Source: Ramlibacter pinisoli (GTDB taxonomy: Bacteria > Pseudomonadota > Gammaproteobacteria > Burkholderiales > Burkholderiaceae_C). From it: 64,000 nucleotides of DNA. The translations under genes and the position numbers were made by a program. Below the pieces are notes generated by a model. It was not told the DNA's origin. It did not search any database and saw only the letters and a list, made by a program, of their open reading frames with translations. The stretch lies in the NCBI RefSeq assembly GCF_009758015.1, contig NZ_WSEL01000009.1, positions 1,227,501 through 1,291,500 of the forward strand, given 5' to 3'. Positions 24,260 to 32,002 of this stretch are shown in pieces (the first letter of the stretch is position 1; the number at the start of each line of letters is the position of its first letter).

Positions 24260-24655
24260 CTAGGCCGCCTTGCCCGGCCGGCGGAACCCCGGCGTGTTCT
24301 GTCCGATGTGCCAGCACACGCCGGCGGGATCGATGACGACGAATTCGGTGATTCCCCAAGGCTGCTCGGTCACGGCGGTGACCTGCACGCCATAGCGTTC
24401 CGCCAGGCCGCCATCGCACACATGCCGGTGCCATGCCCGCACATCGGCGACCAGCAGGTGCATGACGCAGTTCTCCGCGAATTCCTTGACGTAGTAGTCC
24501 TGCAGGAGGAAGGCACAGTGGTCGCAGGCGAAGTAGGCAACGCCGCCACCTTCGGATCGCTGGGTGAACCCGAGCTCGGTGTAGAACCGCTTGGAGAGCC
24601 CGAAGTCCTTTGCCGGCACGAACGCCTTGAGCTCGACCACCGCCAGTTCACGCAT
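24260..24655 (-). CDS. VOC/glyoxalase-fold protein
   Basis: A 131-residue single-domain protein of the vicinal oxygen chelate superfamily: VVELKAFVPAKDFGLSKRFYTELGF at the start, AYFACDHCAFLLQDYY in the middle, and WGITEFVVIDPAGVCWHIGQ at the end. Proteins with this shape include glyoxalase, bleomycin-resistance and methyltransferase-type members; the catalytic activity cannot be assigned. The start has GAAGGAG six bases upstream. It is divergent from the DUF1643 gene. Confidence 0.85.
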   Translation of the reverse strand: MRELAVVELKAFVPAKDFGLSKRFYTELGFTQRSEGGGVAYFACDHCAFLLQDYYVKEFAENCVMHLLVADVRAWHRHVCDGGLAERYGVQVTAVTEQPWGITEFVVIDPAGVCWHIGQNTPGFRRPGKAA

Positions 24656-24820
24656 CGCCGGCTCCTTCGCAGGAAGAAATGGGAGGGCCATTCTCCACCA
24701 GCAGTGGGTGGCCCGCGCGCGATGAGCAGTCGCGTCCATTAGGATGAGCGCCCCGAACGAACGCAGGAGCTGCGACTGGCCAAACCCGTTGCGCACTTCG
24801 AGGCAGTCGACCTGGCACGC

Positions 24821-25384
24821 GTGCGTGCCATCTTCGTCCGCGGCCGGACGCATCGCGCCCTGCTGAGCCTGCCCTTTTTCGATCGGCCGGCGGGTCGCAC
24901 GCTCTGCGTCGTCGGGCAGAACCCCAGCGATGCGGACGAGGAACACGCGGACAAGACGGTCCACTACCTGGAGCGGTACGTCTTCAGTCAGCTCCCGGCG
25001 TACGGCGCAATGCTGATGCTCAACCTGTATGCGCGCGTGGACAAGCGCAAGGCATTCCGCGACGTGGAGCACCCGCAGGCAGACCGCATCCTGCGCTGCG
25101 CGATCCGCACCCACCAGGATTTCCTGTTCGTCTTCGGCCAGGTGAAGAACGAAGGGGCCTACCGGTTTCCGCAGCGGCTGGCACAGCTACGGCCGTTGTT
25201 GGCCGGCAAGAACATCATGCAGCTCGACCTGGGAACCGACTTTCCGCCGCATCCGGGGAACGCGCGGATCATGTACACGAGGTCCGATGTCGGTCTGGCG
25301 CCATTTCGTTTCGATGGTCACCGGGCGGGAACGGAGCTCGAAGGGCCCGGAGGGGACGCTCAGGAGGGCAGCACACCCACGTAG
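24821..25384 (+). CDS. DUF1643-family protein
   Basis: A soluble protein of at least 187 residues with the DUF1643 core: LCVVGQNPSDADEEHADKTV, AYGAMLMLNLYARVDKR and FVFGQVKNEGAYRF. The family has a uracil-glycosylase-like feel but no proven function. GTG 24821 is the most conservative start. The frame stays open and protein-like back to 24743, and CTG at 24776 has GGAG seven bases upstream, so a non-ATG start adding 15 residues (beginning AKPVAHFEAVDLAR) is likely. The 3' end overlaps the convergent gene by 25 bp. Confidence 0.78.
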   Translation: MRAIFVRGRTHRALLSLPFFDRPAGRTLCVVGQNPSDADEEHADKTVHYLERYVFSQLPAYGAMLMLNLYARVDKRKAFRDVEHPQADRILRCAIRTHQDFLFVFGQVKNEGAYRFPQRLAQLRPLLAGKNIMQLDLGTDFPPHPGNARIMYTRSDVGLAPFRFDGHRAGTELEGPGGDAQEGSTPT

Positions 25385-25761
25385 CGGACGGCGGCGGCGG
25401 CGAGCCGATCGCCGGGCGAGATGCCGGCTTGCACCGCCGAGGCGTTCGCGAACGACACGACGCCGTTCTCCCAGGTGTCCAGCACATCGCCGATCCGGGC
25501 GCTGGTGTGGGCGACGCACGCCGCGGGGATGCGACGCTGCTCCAGCATCGCCAGGGCGGCGATGCCCGCTCCGTCCTTGCCGACCCCCGCGTCGTTGAAG
25601 AAGACCAGGGCCAGCGGCACCTCCAGCGCGAACCGGCCGGAGCTGGTTCCGCCGTGCGAGGCGCTGACGACGACGCTGCCCGCGTCCTGCGGCTCGACCC
25701 GCGTGATCGAGTCCATGAGCACCACGCATCCGCGCGGTCCTTGGGCGACGGCCTGTTTCAT
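25360..25761 (-). CDS. Conserved-looking hypothetical protein
   Basis: A 133-residue protein I cannot assign. Striking motifs are DSITRVEPQDAG, VVVSASHGGTSSGRFAL, VFFNDAGVGKDGAGIAAL and VAHTSARIGDVLDTWENGVV, which look like a compact alpha/beta enzyme with a conserved SHGG and HTSARIGD. There is no signal peptide. GAGGA lies seven bases before the ATG. Its end overlaps the convergent DUF1643 gene by 25 bp. The motif density suggests a real enzyme family of unknown role. Confidence 0.7.
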   Translation of the reverse strand: MKQAVAQGPRGCVVLMDSITRVEPQDAGSVVVSASHGGTSSGRFALEVPLALVFFNDAGVGKDGAGIAALAMLEQRRIPAACVAHTSARIGDVLDTWENGVVSFANASAVQAGISPGDRLAAAAVRYVGVLPS

Positions 25762-25818
25762 GCAAGGTCCTCGGGCAGTGGGCGCTCTTCGTGACGCGAT
25801 GTCGGCGGGGGGTGTCGT

Positions 25819-26124
25819 CTACTTCACGCGGAACGTGAAATGGGCAGGCGGCTCGGGCTCCATGAGCCGCTTGCCGACAGGATCCGCGTAGGCGATGGCG
25901 CTGCGAAAGGCTTCCGCATCCACTGCATCGGAGGCGGTGGCGGTGCCGCGCTCCTCGCGGTCCCAGGCCTGGAAGCACTTCAGGAGCGCTTGCGGGCCGC
26001 CGACCCTGGCCTCCAGCACGACCGCATAGGTGTAGGCAGCGACGACCCGCCACTCCGGCTCGGACGTGCGGCCCCAGACGTCGATGTCGTAGAAGCGATC
26101 GGAAAGGGCCGTGACGTGAAGCAT
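25819..26124 (-). CDS. Small hypothetical protein
   Basis: A 101-residue soluble protein with no recognised domain. It carries DRFYDIDVWGRT near the start and AHFTFRVK at the end, and is acidic overall. It lies between the IclR gene and the hypothetical gene at 25360 on the same strand, with 57 bp to the latter. A weak GGGAC element precedes the ATG. Kept as real because of its position in a same-strand run and normal codon usage. Confidence 0.5.
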   Translation of the reverse strand: MLHVTALSDRFYDIDVWGRTSEPEWRVVAAYTYAVVLEARVGGPQALLKCFQAWDREERGTATASDAVDAEAFRSAIAYADPVGKRLMEPEPPAHFTFRVK

Positions 26125-26179
26125 CGTCCCGGCATCGTAGTGCAGAGCTCGGCCAATGCGACGCCGTGCCCCGGGCGCC

Positions 26180-26938
26180 TCACGGATGCCATCGCGACAC
26201 GGCGGCCGGCGTGGCGGGCGAGCGGCTGCCGGCCAGCGCGTACGACAGCTGGTTGGCCGCGCGGATCACGGCCTTCGCATGCTTTTCGAGCTTTGCCTTC
26301 GTCAGCCGTGAGCTGGGGCCCGAGATGCACATCGAGCCCAGGAGCCGCCAGTTGAGGCCGAACACCGGCGCCGCCACGCTGGCGACTTCGGCCTCGCGTT
26401 CGCCCAGCGAGATGTGGAAGCCGCGCTCGCGGATGGCTTCGTAAGGCTCCCCTGCCGCCCCGCTGAACGCCAGGATGACGCGGCCCGGCGCCCCCCGATC
26501 GAGCGGCAGCCGCTCGCCGATGCGCACGTTGTGCCGCACGGACTGCGGGCCCTCCACCCGTGCCACGCAGGACCGGATGCCCCCCTCGCGCACATAGAAG
26601 GAAGCACTCTCGCCGGTTTCCTTCACCAGCTGGTGCAGGGCCGGTTCGACGACGTTGTTGACGTCGAAGCCCGCCTGGTAGCGGGCGCCCAGCCAGCCCG
26701 CCGCCGGCCCCAGCCGCCACTGGCCATCCTCGGTCTGCACCATGTACTGCGAGAGCGCGAGGGTGCGCGCCAGCCGCAGGGCGGTGGTCTTGTGCATGCC
26801 GGAGCGCCGGCTCAGTTCGGCGAGGCTCAGGGACGACTCCCCGACCTCGAAGGCCTCCATCAAGGACAGCGCCCGGGTGACGGCGGTCACGCCGCCGTCG
26901 GTGGCAGGGCTGTCCTCGTCGCTGGTCGTGTTGCGCAT
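26180..26938 (-). CDS. IclR-family regulator of the catabolic operon
   Basis: A 252-residue regulator with an N-terminal winged helix (about 18-80: AVTRALSLMEAF, LAELSRRSGMHKTTALRLARTL) and a C-terminal IclR effector domain (about 95-240: GESASFYVREG, RIGERLPLDRGAPGRVILAF, GSMCISGPSSRL). It is divergent from a six-gene-scale catabolic run starting with a Bug protein, and a perfect dyad lies in the 108-bp gap between them. It probably controls that operon in response to a small organic acid. Confidence 0.9.
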   Translation of the reverse strand: MRNTTSDEDSPATDGGVTAVTRALSLMEAFEVGESSLSLAELSRRSGMHKTTALRLARTLALSQYMVQTEDGQWRLGPAAGWLGARYQAGFDVNNVVEPALHQLVKETGESASFYVREGGIRSCVARVEGPQSVRHNVRIGERLPLDRGAPGRVILAFSGAAGEPYEAIRERGFHISLGEREAEVASVAAPVFGLNWRLLGSMCISGPSSRLTKAKLEKHAKAVIRAANQLSYALAGSRSPATPAAVSRWHP

Positions 26939-26976
26939 GCTGCACCGCGGTTCACTCTACGAAACGGCATTGTACG

Positions 26977-26991
26977 GTGCGCAACGCGCAC
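26977..26991. promoter_or_regulatory. Dyad between the IclR gene and the Bug operon
   Basis: GTGCGC-AAC-GCGCAC is a perfect 15-bp palindrome 39 bp upstream of the IclR start (26938) and 55 bp upstream of the Bug start (27047). Size and position fit an IclR operator. Confidence 0.5.
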
Positions 26992-27046
26992 TTAAAGTTG
27001 CTCCAACCAAGGCGCCAGGAAGGCGCCCCGTACCGGAGACAACCCC

Positions 27047-28015
27047 ATGCTGATTTCCCGCCGCGCGGTGCTCGCCATCGCGGCCACCTCCCTCACCACC
27101 ACCGTCGCGCTGGCGCAGGCCTGGCCCGCCAAGCCCATCCGGCTGATCGTTCCGTTCCCGGCCGGCGGCGGCACGGACATCATCACGCGCGAGGTCGCGA
27201 ACAAGATCGCCGGTCCCGGCTACACCTTCATCGTCGACAACAAGCCGGGCACCGGCGGCAACATCGGCGTGGACGCCGCCGCCAAGTCGGCGCCCGACGG
27301 CTACACGCTGGTGATGGGACAGACCAGCAACCTGGCGATCAACCCGACGCTCTATGCCAAGCTGCCGTACAACCCGCTGAAGGACCTGACGCCGATCAGC
27401 CTGGTGGCCAGTTCGCCGCTGGTGATCGTCACCGCCGCCGACTCGCCGTACAAGACCCTGGCGGACGTGGTGAAGGCGGCCAAAGAGAAGCCCGGCAGCA
27501 TCAACTTCGCCACCTCGGGCAACGGCACCGTCGCCCACCTGGCCGCCGAATCCTTCCAGAAGGTGGCGGGCATCAAGCTCACCCACATCCCCTACAAGGG
27601 GGCGGCGCAGGGCGCCACCGACGTCATCAGCGGCCAGGTGCAGCTGTATGTGTCGTCCATTCCGACCCTGCTGGGCCACATCAAGAGCGGCAAGATGCGC
27701 CCGATCGCCGTCACCTCCGCCAAGCGCGCCGACGACGTGCCCCAGGTCCCCACCATCGCGGAGTCCGGCTACAAGGGCTTCGAGGCCGTCACCTGGTTCG
27801 GCATCCTGGGCCCGGCCAACCTGCCCAAGGACGTGGTCGCCAGGCTGAACGCCGACATCAACAAGGCGCTGAAGGATCCCGAGCTGGAAAAGAAGCTCGG
27901 TGCACAGGGCGCCGACATCGCCGGCAGCACGCCCGAACAGTTCGCCAAATTGATCCACGACGACGCGGCCCGCTGGGGGCAGATCGTCAAGGAATCGGGC
28001 GCCAAGATCGACTGA
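27047..28015 (+). CDS. Bug-family (TctC-like) periplasmic solute-binding protein
   Basis: A 322-residue binding protein with a leader ending TVALAQA (SRRAVLA near the start hints at a Tat-type signal). Family motifs: IVPFPAGGGTDIITREVA, VDNKPGTGGNIGVD, HIPYKGAAQGATDVISGQVQLY and ITSAKRAD-like AVTSAKRADDVPQVPTIAESGY. It is the first gene of the IclR-divergent operon and is followed by a GC-rich hairpin and then an RraA-type aldolase. It probably delivers the operon's acid substrate to a transporter encoded elsewhere. Confidence 0.93.
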   Translation: MLISRRAVLAIAATSLTTTVALAQAWPAKPIRLIVPFPAGGGTDIITREVANKIAGPGYTFIVDNKPGTGGNIGVDAAAKSAPDGYTLVMGQTSNLAINPTLYAKLPYNPLKDLTPISLVASSPLVIVTAADSPYKTLADVVKAAKEKPGSINFATSGNGTVAHLAAESFQKVAGIKLTHIPYKGAAQGATDVISGQVQLYVSSIPTLLGHIKSGKMRPIAVTSAKRADDVPQVPTIAESGYKGFEAVTWFGILGPANLPKDVVARLNADINKALKDPELEKKLGAQGADIAGSTPEQFAKLIHDDAARWGQIVKESGAKID

Positions 28016-28048
28016 CGCCCCCTGCTTCGGTCCGCGACCGAACCCTCT

Positions 28049-28072
28049 GGCCCGGCCCGCCACGGCCGGGCC
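28049..28072 (+). terminator. Hairpin between Bug and aldolase genes, possible attenuator
   Basis: GGCCCGGCC (28049-28057) and GGCCGGGCC (28064-28072) form a 9-bp stem with a 6-base loop in the 86-bp gap; a pyrimidine run (CCCTTCCTTTCTCC) follows. In operons headed by binding-protein genes such stems protect the first message or cause partial termination. Confidence 0.55.
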
Positions 28073-28101
28073 CGGCCCTTCCTTTCTCCACGGGAACCCA
28101 C

Positions 28102-28782
28102 ATGACCACCGACATCCTGCGCGACTTCGCACGCATCTCCCCCGCCCTGGTGCGCCAGGCCTCCGAGTACCAGGCCGCCATCCTGGCCGACGTGAACGGC
28201 CGCCGCGGCGCGCTGCACGGCCGCATCGCGGCGCTGCGCCCGCGCATGAAGCTGGCCGGCCCCGCGCTGACGGTGGAGGTGCGCCCCGGCGACAACCTGA
28301 TGATCCACGCCGCCATGTCGCTGGCCAAGCCCGGTGACGTGCTGGTCATCGACGGCAAGGCCGACCAGACCGCGGCGCTCATGGGCACGATCATGATGAC
28401 CGCCTGCAAGCAGCTGGGCCTGGCCGGCGTGGTGATCGATGGCGCCGTGCGCGACAGCCTCGAGATCGACGAGATGGACTACCCGGTGTTCTCGTTCGGC
28501 ACCAACCCGAACGGCCCGACCAAGAACGTTCCCGGCCGCATCGGCCATCCGGTGTCGATCGGCGGCGTGACGGTGCGCTCCGGCGACCTCATCGTGGCCG
28601 ACGCCGACGGCGTGGTCGCGATCGAGCGCGAGCGCGTCGAAGGCCTGCTGCCGCTGGCACGCAAGAAGGTGGAAGACGAGACCGCACGCATCGCTGCGAT
28701 CAAGCAAGGCAACACCGCCGCCTCCTGGCTCGACGCCGCGCTGCGCACCGCCGGCGTCCTGAAGCAAGGCGAGACGCTGTGA
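28102..28782 (+). CDS. RraA-family aldolase/decarboxylase
   Basis: A 226-residue protein of the RraA-like group that includes 4-hydroxy-4-methyl-2-oxoglutarate / 4-carboxy-4-hydroxy-2-oxoadipate aldolases and oxaloacetate decarboxylases. It has GDNLMIHAAMSLAKPGDVLVIDG, GTIMMTACKQLGLAGVVIDGAVRD (residues near 100-123; the Arg-Asp pair binds substrate and metal) and DLIVADADGVVAI. It releases pyruvate or oxaloacetate from a branched oxoacid. Its stop overlaps the next GTG start (GTGA), so it is coupled to the dehydrogenase. Confidence 0.88.
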   Translation: MTTDILRDFARISPALVRQASEYQAAILADVNGRRGALHGRIAALRPRMKLAGPALTVEVRPGDNLMIHAAMSLAKPGDVLVIDGKADQTAALMGTIMMTACKQLGLAGVVIDGAVRDSLEIDEMDYPVFSFGTNPNGPTKNVPGRIGHPVSIGGVTVRSGDLIVADADGVVAIERERVEGLLPLARKKVEDETARIAAIKQGNTAASWLDAALRTAGVLKQGETL

Positions 28783-29720
28783 GCGGCCGCCGCACCCTCA
28801 TCGTCACGGGTGCCGACCTGGCACCCCAGGCCCTCGAGCTGCTGAAGGACCTTGATGTCGTCTACGCCGGCAAGACGCCGCAGGAAGACGACCTCGTCGC
28901 GCTGTGCCGCCAGCACGATCCCGTCGCGATCATCGTGCGCTACGGCAAGGTCGGCGCTGCGGTGATGGACGCTGCGCCGTCGCTGCGCGTGATCTCCAAG
29001 CACGGCAGCGGCACGGACACGATCGACAAGGACGCGGCCAAGGCGCGCGGCATCGAGGTGCGCGCCGCCGTCGGCGCGAACGCCGCGGCCGTCGCCGAAC
29101 AGGCCCTGGCGCTGCTGCTCGCCTGCGCCAAGTCGGTCACGCACCTGAATGCGCGCATGCATGCCGGCCATTGGGACAAGGCCACGCACAAGAGCGTGGA
29201 ACTGCACGGCCGCACCATCGGCCTGGTGGGCCTGGGAGCCATCGGCCAGCGCTTCGCCCGCATGTGCGACGCCATGGGCATGAAGGTGATCGGCTTCGAC
29301 CCCTTCGCGGCCAGCTTGCCGGCCTTCATCCGGCCGGTGGACCTGGCGACGATCTGGCGCGAGTCCGACGCCATTTCGCTGCACTGCCCGCTGACGGCGG
29401 AGAACCGCGAGATGCTGAATGCGCCGGCGCTGGCGGTCTGCAAGCGGGGCGTGATCGTGGTGAACACCGCCCGCGGTGGCCTGGTGGACGAAGCCGCCCT
29501 GCTGAAGGCGGTGCGCTCGGGCCAGGTGGCTTGCGCCGGACTGGACAGCTTCGCGGTGGAGCCGATGACGGCGCCCCATCGCTTCCACGGCGAGCCCAAC
29601 ATCATCCTCAGCCCCCACATCGGGGGGGTCACGGGTGATGCCTACGTGAACATGGGCGTGGGCGCCGCGCGCAACGTGCTCGCCGTGCTGGCACAGTCCG
29701 CCGTCGCCGCGCACGCCTGA
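28779..29720 (+). CDS. D-isomer-specific 2-hydroxyacid dehydrogenase
   Basis: A 313-residue NAD-dependent dehydrogenase related to D-3-phosphoglycerate dehydrogenase. The Rossmann motif is GLVGLGAIGQRFARM (near residue 148). The catalytic triad is present: Arg in VVNTARGGLVDE, Glu in LDSFAVEP and His in ILSPHIGG. It starts with GTG overlapping the RraA stop. In this operon it probably interconverts a 2-hydroxy acid and the 2-oxo acid that the aldolase uses. Confidence 0.9.
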   Translation: MSGRRTLIVTGADLAPQALELLKDLDVVYAGKTPQEDDLVALCRQHDPVAIIVRYGKVGAAVMDAAPSLRVISKHGSGTDTIDKDAAKARGIEVRAAVGANAAAVAEQALALLLACAKSVTHLNARMHAGHWDKATHKSVELHGRTIGLVGLGAIGQRFARMCDAMGMKVIGFDPFAASLPAFIRPVDLATIWRESDAISLHCPLTAENREMLNAPALAVCKRGVIVVNTARGGLVDEAALLKAVRSGQVACAGLDSFAVEPMTAPHRFHGEPNIILSPHIGGVTGDAYVNMGVGAARNVLAVLAQSAVAAHA

Positions 29721-29739
29721 GGCCGGCAAGGAGGTCGTC

Positions 29740-30714
29740 ATGCATCTGTCTTCGTTCGCCCGCGCGCGCCGCCTCGTCGTGGCCGCCTGCGCCCTCGCCG
29801 CCGCATCCCTGGCGCACGCCGCCTGGCCGGAGCGGCCGATTACCATCGTCGTGCCCTATGCGCCGGGCGGTGCGGCCGATGCGCTGGCCCGCGTGCTGGC
29901 TTCGCGCGTGGGTGCCAGGCTCGGCACCAGCGTCGTCGTGGACAACCGGGCCGGCGCCAGCGGAACCATCGGTGCGGCGTCCGTCGCCAGAGCCCAGGCC
30001 GACGGCTACACGATGCTGTACGACGCGACCCCGTACTCGATCAACCCGCACCTGTTCCCCAAGATGCCGTATGCGGCCACTGCGCTGCAGCCGCTCTCGC
30101 TGGTGTCGCTGGCGCCCAACGTCCTGATCGTCAAGGCCGACGCGCCCTACAAGGACGTGAAGGACCTGATCGCAAAGGCCAAGGCGCAGCCGGGCAAGGT
30201 GAACTTCGCCTCCGGCGGCAGCGGCACCGTGCAGCGCCTCGCCGCCGAACTGTTCCGGCAGGAGCTGAACCTCGACATGGTGCACGTCCCCTACAAGAGT
30301 GGCGGTCCGGCCATCACGGACGTCATGGGCGGCCAGGTCGACTTCATGTTCGGCACCGTCGCCGCAGCCTCGCCCCTCATCGACTCGGGCAAGCTGCGTG
30401 CCCTGGCGATCTCCTCGGCCAAACGGTCGCCGCGCCTGCCCAATGTCCCGACTGTCGCGGAAGCGGTCCTTCCGGGTTACGAGGCGTCGGAATGGCATGG
30501 CGTGTTCGTGCCGGCGGGCACCCCGGCGGACATCGTGGCCAGGCTGCAGAAGGCGGTGACCGAGTCGCTGCAGGACGAAGAGGTGAAGAAGCGCTTCAGT
30601 GACGTGGGCGCCCAGCCGATCGGCTCGACGCCGGCGCAGTTCGCCGACTTCCTGAAGAAGGAAGACGCCAAGTGGGGCGAGGTCGTGCGCAAGGGCAGCA
30701 TCAAGCTGGACTGA
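29740..30714 (+). CDS. Bug-family (TctC-like) periplasmic solute-binding protein
   Basis: A 324-residue binding protein with a signal peptide ending SLAHA. Family motifs: IVVPYAPGGAADALARVLA, VVDNRAGASGTIGAASVA, HVPYKSGGPAITDVMGGQVDFMFG and SSAKRSPRLPNVPTVAEA. It is the second Bug protein in the same operon; the two differ throughout and may bind related acids. AAGGAGG lies upstream of the ATG. It follows the dehydrogenase gene by 19 bp. Confidence 0.93.
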   Translation: MHLSSFARARRLVVAACALAAASLAHAAWPERPITIVVPYAPGGAADALARVLASRVGARLGTSVVVDNRAGASGTIGAASVARAQADGYTMLYDATPYSINPHLFPKMPYAATALQPLSLVSLAPNVLIVKADAPYKDVKDLIAKAKAQPGKVNFASGGSGTVQRLAAELFRQELNLDMVHVPYKSGGPAITDVMGGQVDFMFGTVAAASPLIDSGKLRALAISSAKRSPRLPNVPTVAEAVLPGYEASEWHGVFVPAGTPADIVARLQKAVTESLQDEEVKKRFSDVGAQPIGSTPAQFADFLKKEDAKWGEVVRKGSIKLD

Positions 30715-30742
30715 GCAGGGCTGGATCGGCAAGGATCTGACG

Positions 30743-31672
30743 ATGTTCCTCCTCCACCCTCCCCAGGTGCGCGAACTGGCGCGCTTCACGACGCTGCCGG
30801 AGCGCTTCCGCACCCGCACCAGCAGCGTGTGGGCCGGCGCCAACCGCCCGGGCCGTCCCACGGATTCGTTCCTCGAGGGGCCGGTCTTCGACGGCGGCGG
30901 CAACCTGTACGTGACCGACATCCCGTTCGGCCGCATCTTCCGCATCGACCCGGCGGGCAACTGGGCGCTGGTGACCGAGTACGACGGCGAGCCGAACGGC
31001 ATGAAGTTCCTGGACGGTGCCACGTTGCTCATCACCGACTACAAGAACGGCCTGATGCGGCTGGACATCGCCTCCGGGCAGGTGCGCGGGTTCCTGGAGC
31101 GGCGCAACACGGAGCACTTCCGCGGGGTGAACGACCTGGTGTTCGACCGCAGCGGCAACCTGTACTTCACCGACCAGGGCCAGACCGGTCTGCACGACCC
31201 GACCGGGCGGCTGTACCGGTTGCGGCCCTCCGGCCAGCTGGACCTGCTGCTGTCCAACGTGCCGAGCCCCAATGGCGTGTGCCTGTCGCCCGACGAATCG
31301 GTTCTCTATCTGGCGGTGACGCGCGGGAACTGCGTCTGGCGCGTTCCCCTCCTGGCCGACGGCAGCGTCGCGAAAGTCAGCCAGTTCTTCACCTCCTACG
31401 GTCCGAGCGGCCCGGACGGGCTGGCAATGGACACCCAGGGGCGGCTCGTGGTGGCCAACCCGGGGCTCGGCTACGTCTGGATCCTCAACGCCCGCGCGGA
31501 ACCCGTGTGGCTGCTGCGGGGCCCCGAAGGCGCATCGACCACCAACATCGCCTTCGGCGGGGCGGACCGGCGTCGACTGTTCGTCACCGACTCGACGCAC
31601 GGGGATGTGCTGTACGCCGACCTGGACGTTCCAGGGCTTGCGCTGCCCGGCTCGACGGCATCCGGCACCTAG
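30743..31672 (+). CDS. SMP-30/gluconolactonase-family lactonase
   Basis: A 309-residue six-bladed beta-propeller of the SMP-30/gluconolactonase/LRE family, with no signal peptide. Metal-ligand regions are visible: FLEGPVFDGGGNLYVTDI (Glu), VNDLVFDRSGNLYFTDQ (Asn, Asp) and SPNGVCLSPDESVLYLAVT. It hydrolyses a lactone to the hydroxy acid. As the last gene of the IclR-linked operon it suggests that the substrate is a sugar-acid lactone or a lactone intermediate. Confidence 0.88.
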   Translation: MFLLHPPQVRELARFTTLPERFRTRTSSVWAGANRPGRPTDSFLEGPVFDGGGNLYVTDIPFGRIFRIDPAGNWALVTEYDGEPNGMKFLDGATLLITDYKNGLMRLDIASGQVRGFLERRNTEHFRGVNDLVFDRSGNLYFTDQGQTGLHDPTGRLYRLRPSGQLDLLLSNVPSPNGVCLSPDESVLYLAVTRGNCVWRVPLLADGSVAKVSQFFTSYGPSGPDGLAMDTQGRLVVANPGLGYVWILNARAEPVWLLRGPEGASTTNIAFGGADRRRLFVTDSTHGDVLYADLDVPGLALPGSTASGT

Positions 31673-32002
31673 CCGACAGGCATGGGCCCGGGTGGCCCGG
31701 GGGTTGGCCGATCAGCAGAAGATCAGCGCGAGCCAGGCCGGATCGTCCAGGACGTTCAGGACGACAAAGACACCCACCCGCCAGGTCCAGATCTCGATTT
31801 GCGCGAAGAAGGCCGATGCACTCACGCCGTCGAGTCTACCGGCACCGGGTGATTGGCAAGGTTCCTGCTTCAGCCAGAACCGGAGGTTGCATCCTGGGCT
31901 GATGCACCCGTTCGCACCTCCGCAACTGGTATGAGCCTTGACCCGAAGCACCGCTGCTATAACGAACCGCGGAGGCGCTGACGCTCCGGCGAAAGGAATC
32001 GG
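31673..32002. other. Intergenic region before the PAP2 gene
   Basis: Holds only a possible 37-codon minus-strand frame (listed separately). TATAAC at 31958-31963 lies 39 bases before the PAP2 start, with TTGACC 14 bp upstream (31938-31943). That spacing is short, so the promoter call is weak. Nothing else is supported. Confidence 0.35.
31712..31825 (-). CDS. Possible small membrane-associated protein (37 aa)
   Basis: A GTG-initiated frame of 37 residues (SASAFFAQIEIWTWRVG, then VFVVLNVLDDPAWLALIFC) that is markedly hydrophobic and aromatic, unlike typical shadow frames here, which are Arg/Ala/Pro-rich. The frame is open further upstream but that part lacks coding character. There is no ribosome-binding site and two aspartates interrupt the hydrophobic run. 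It may be chance. Confidence 0.22.
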   Translation of the reverse strand: MSASAFFAQIEIWTWRVGVFVVLNVLDDPAWLALIFC

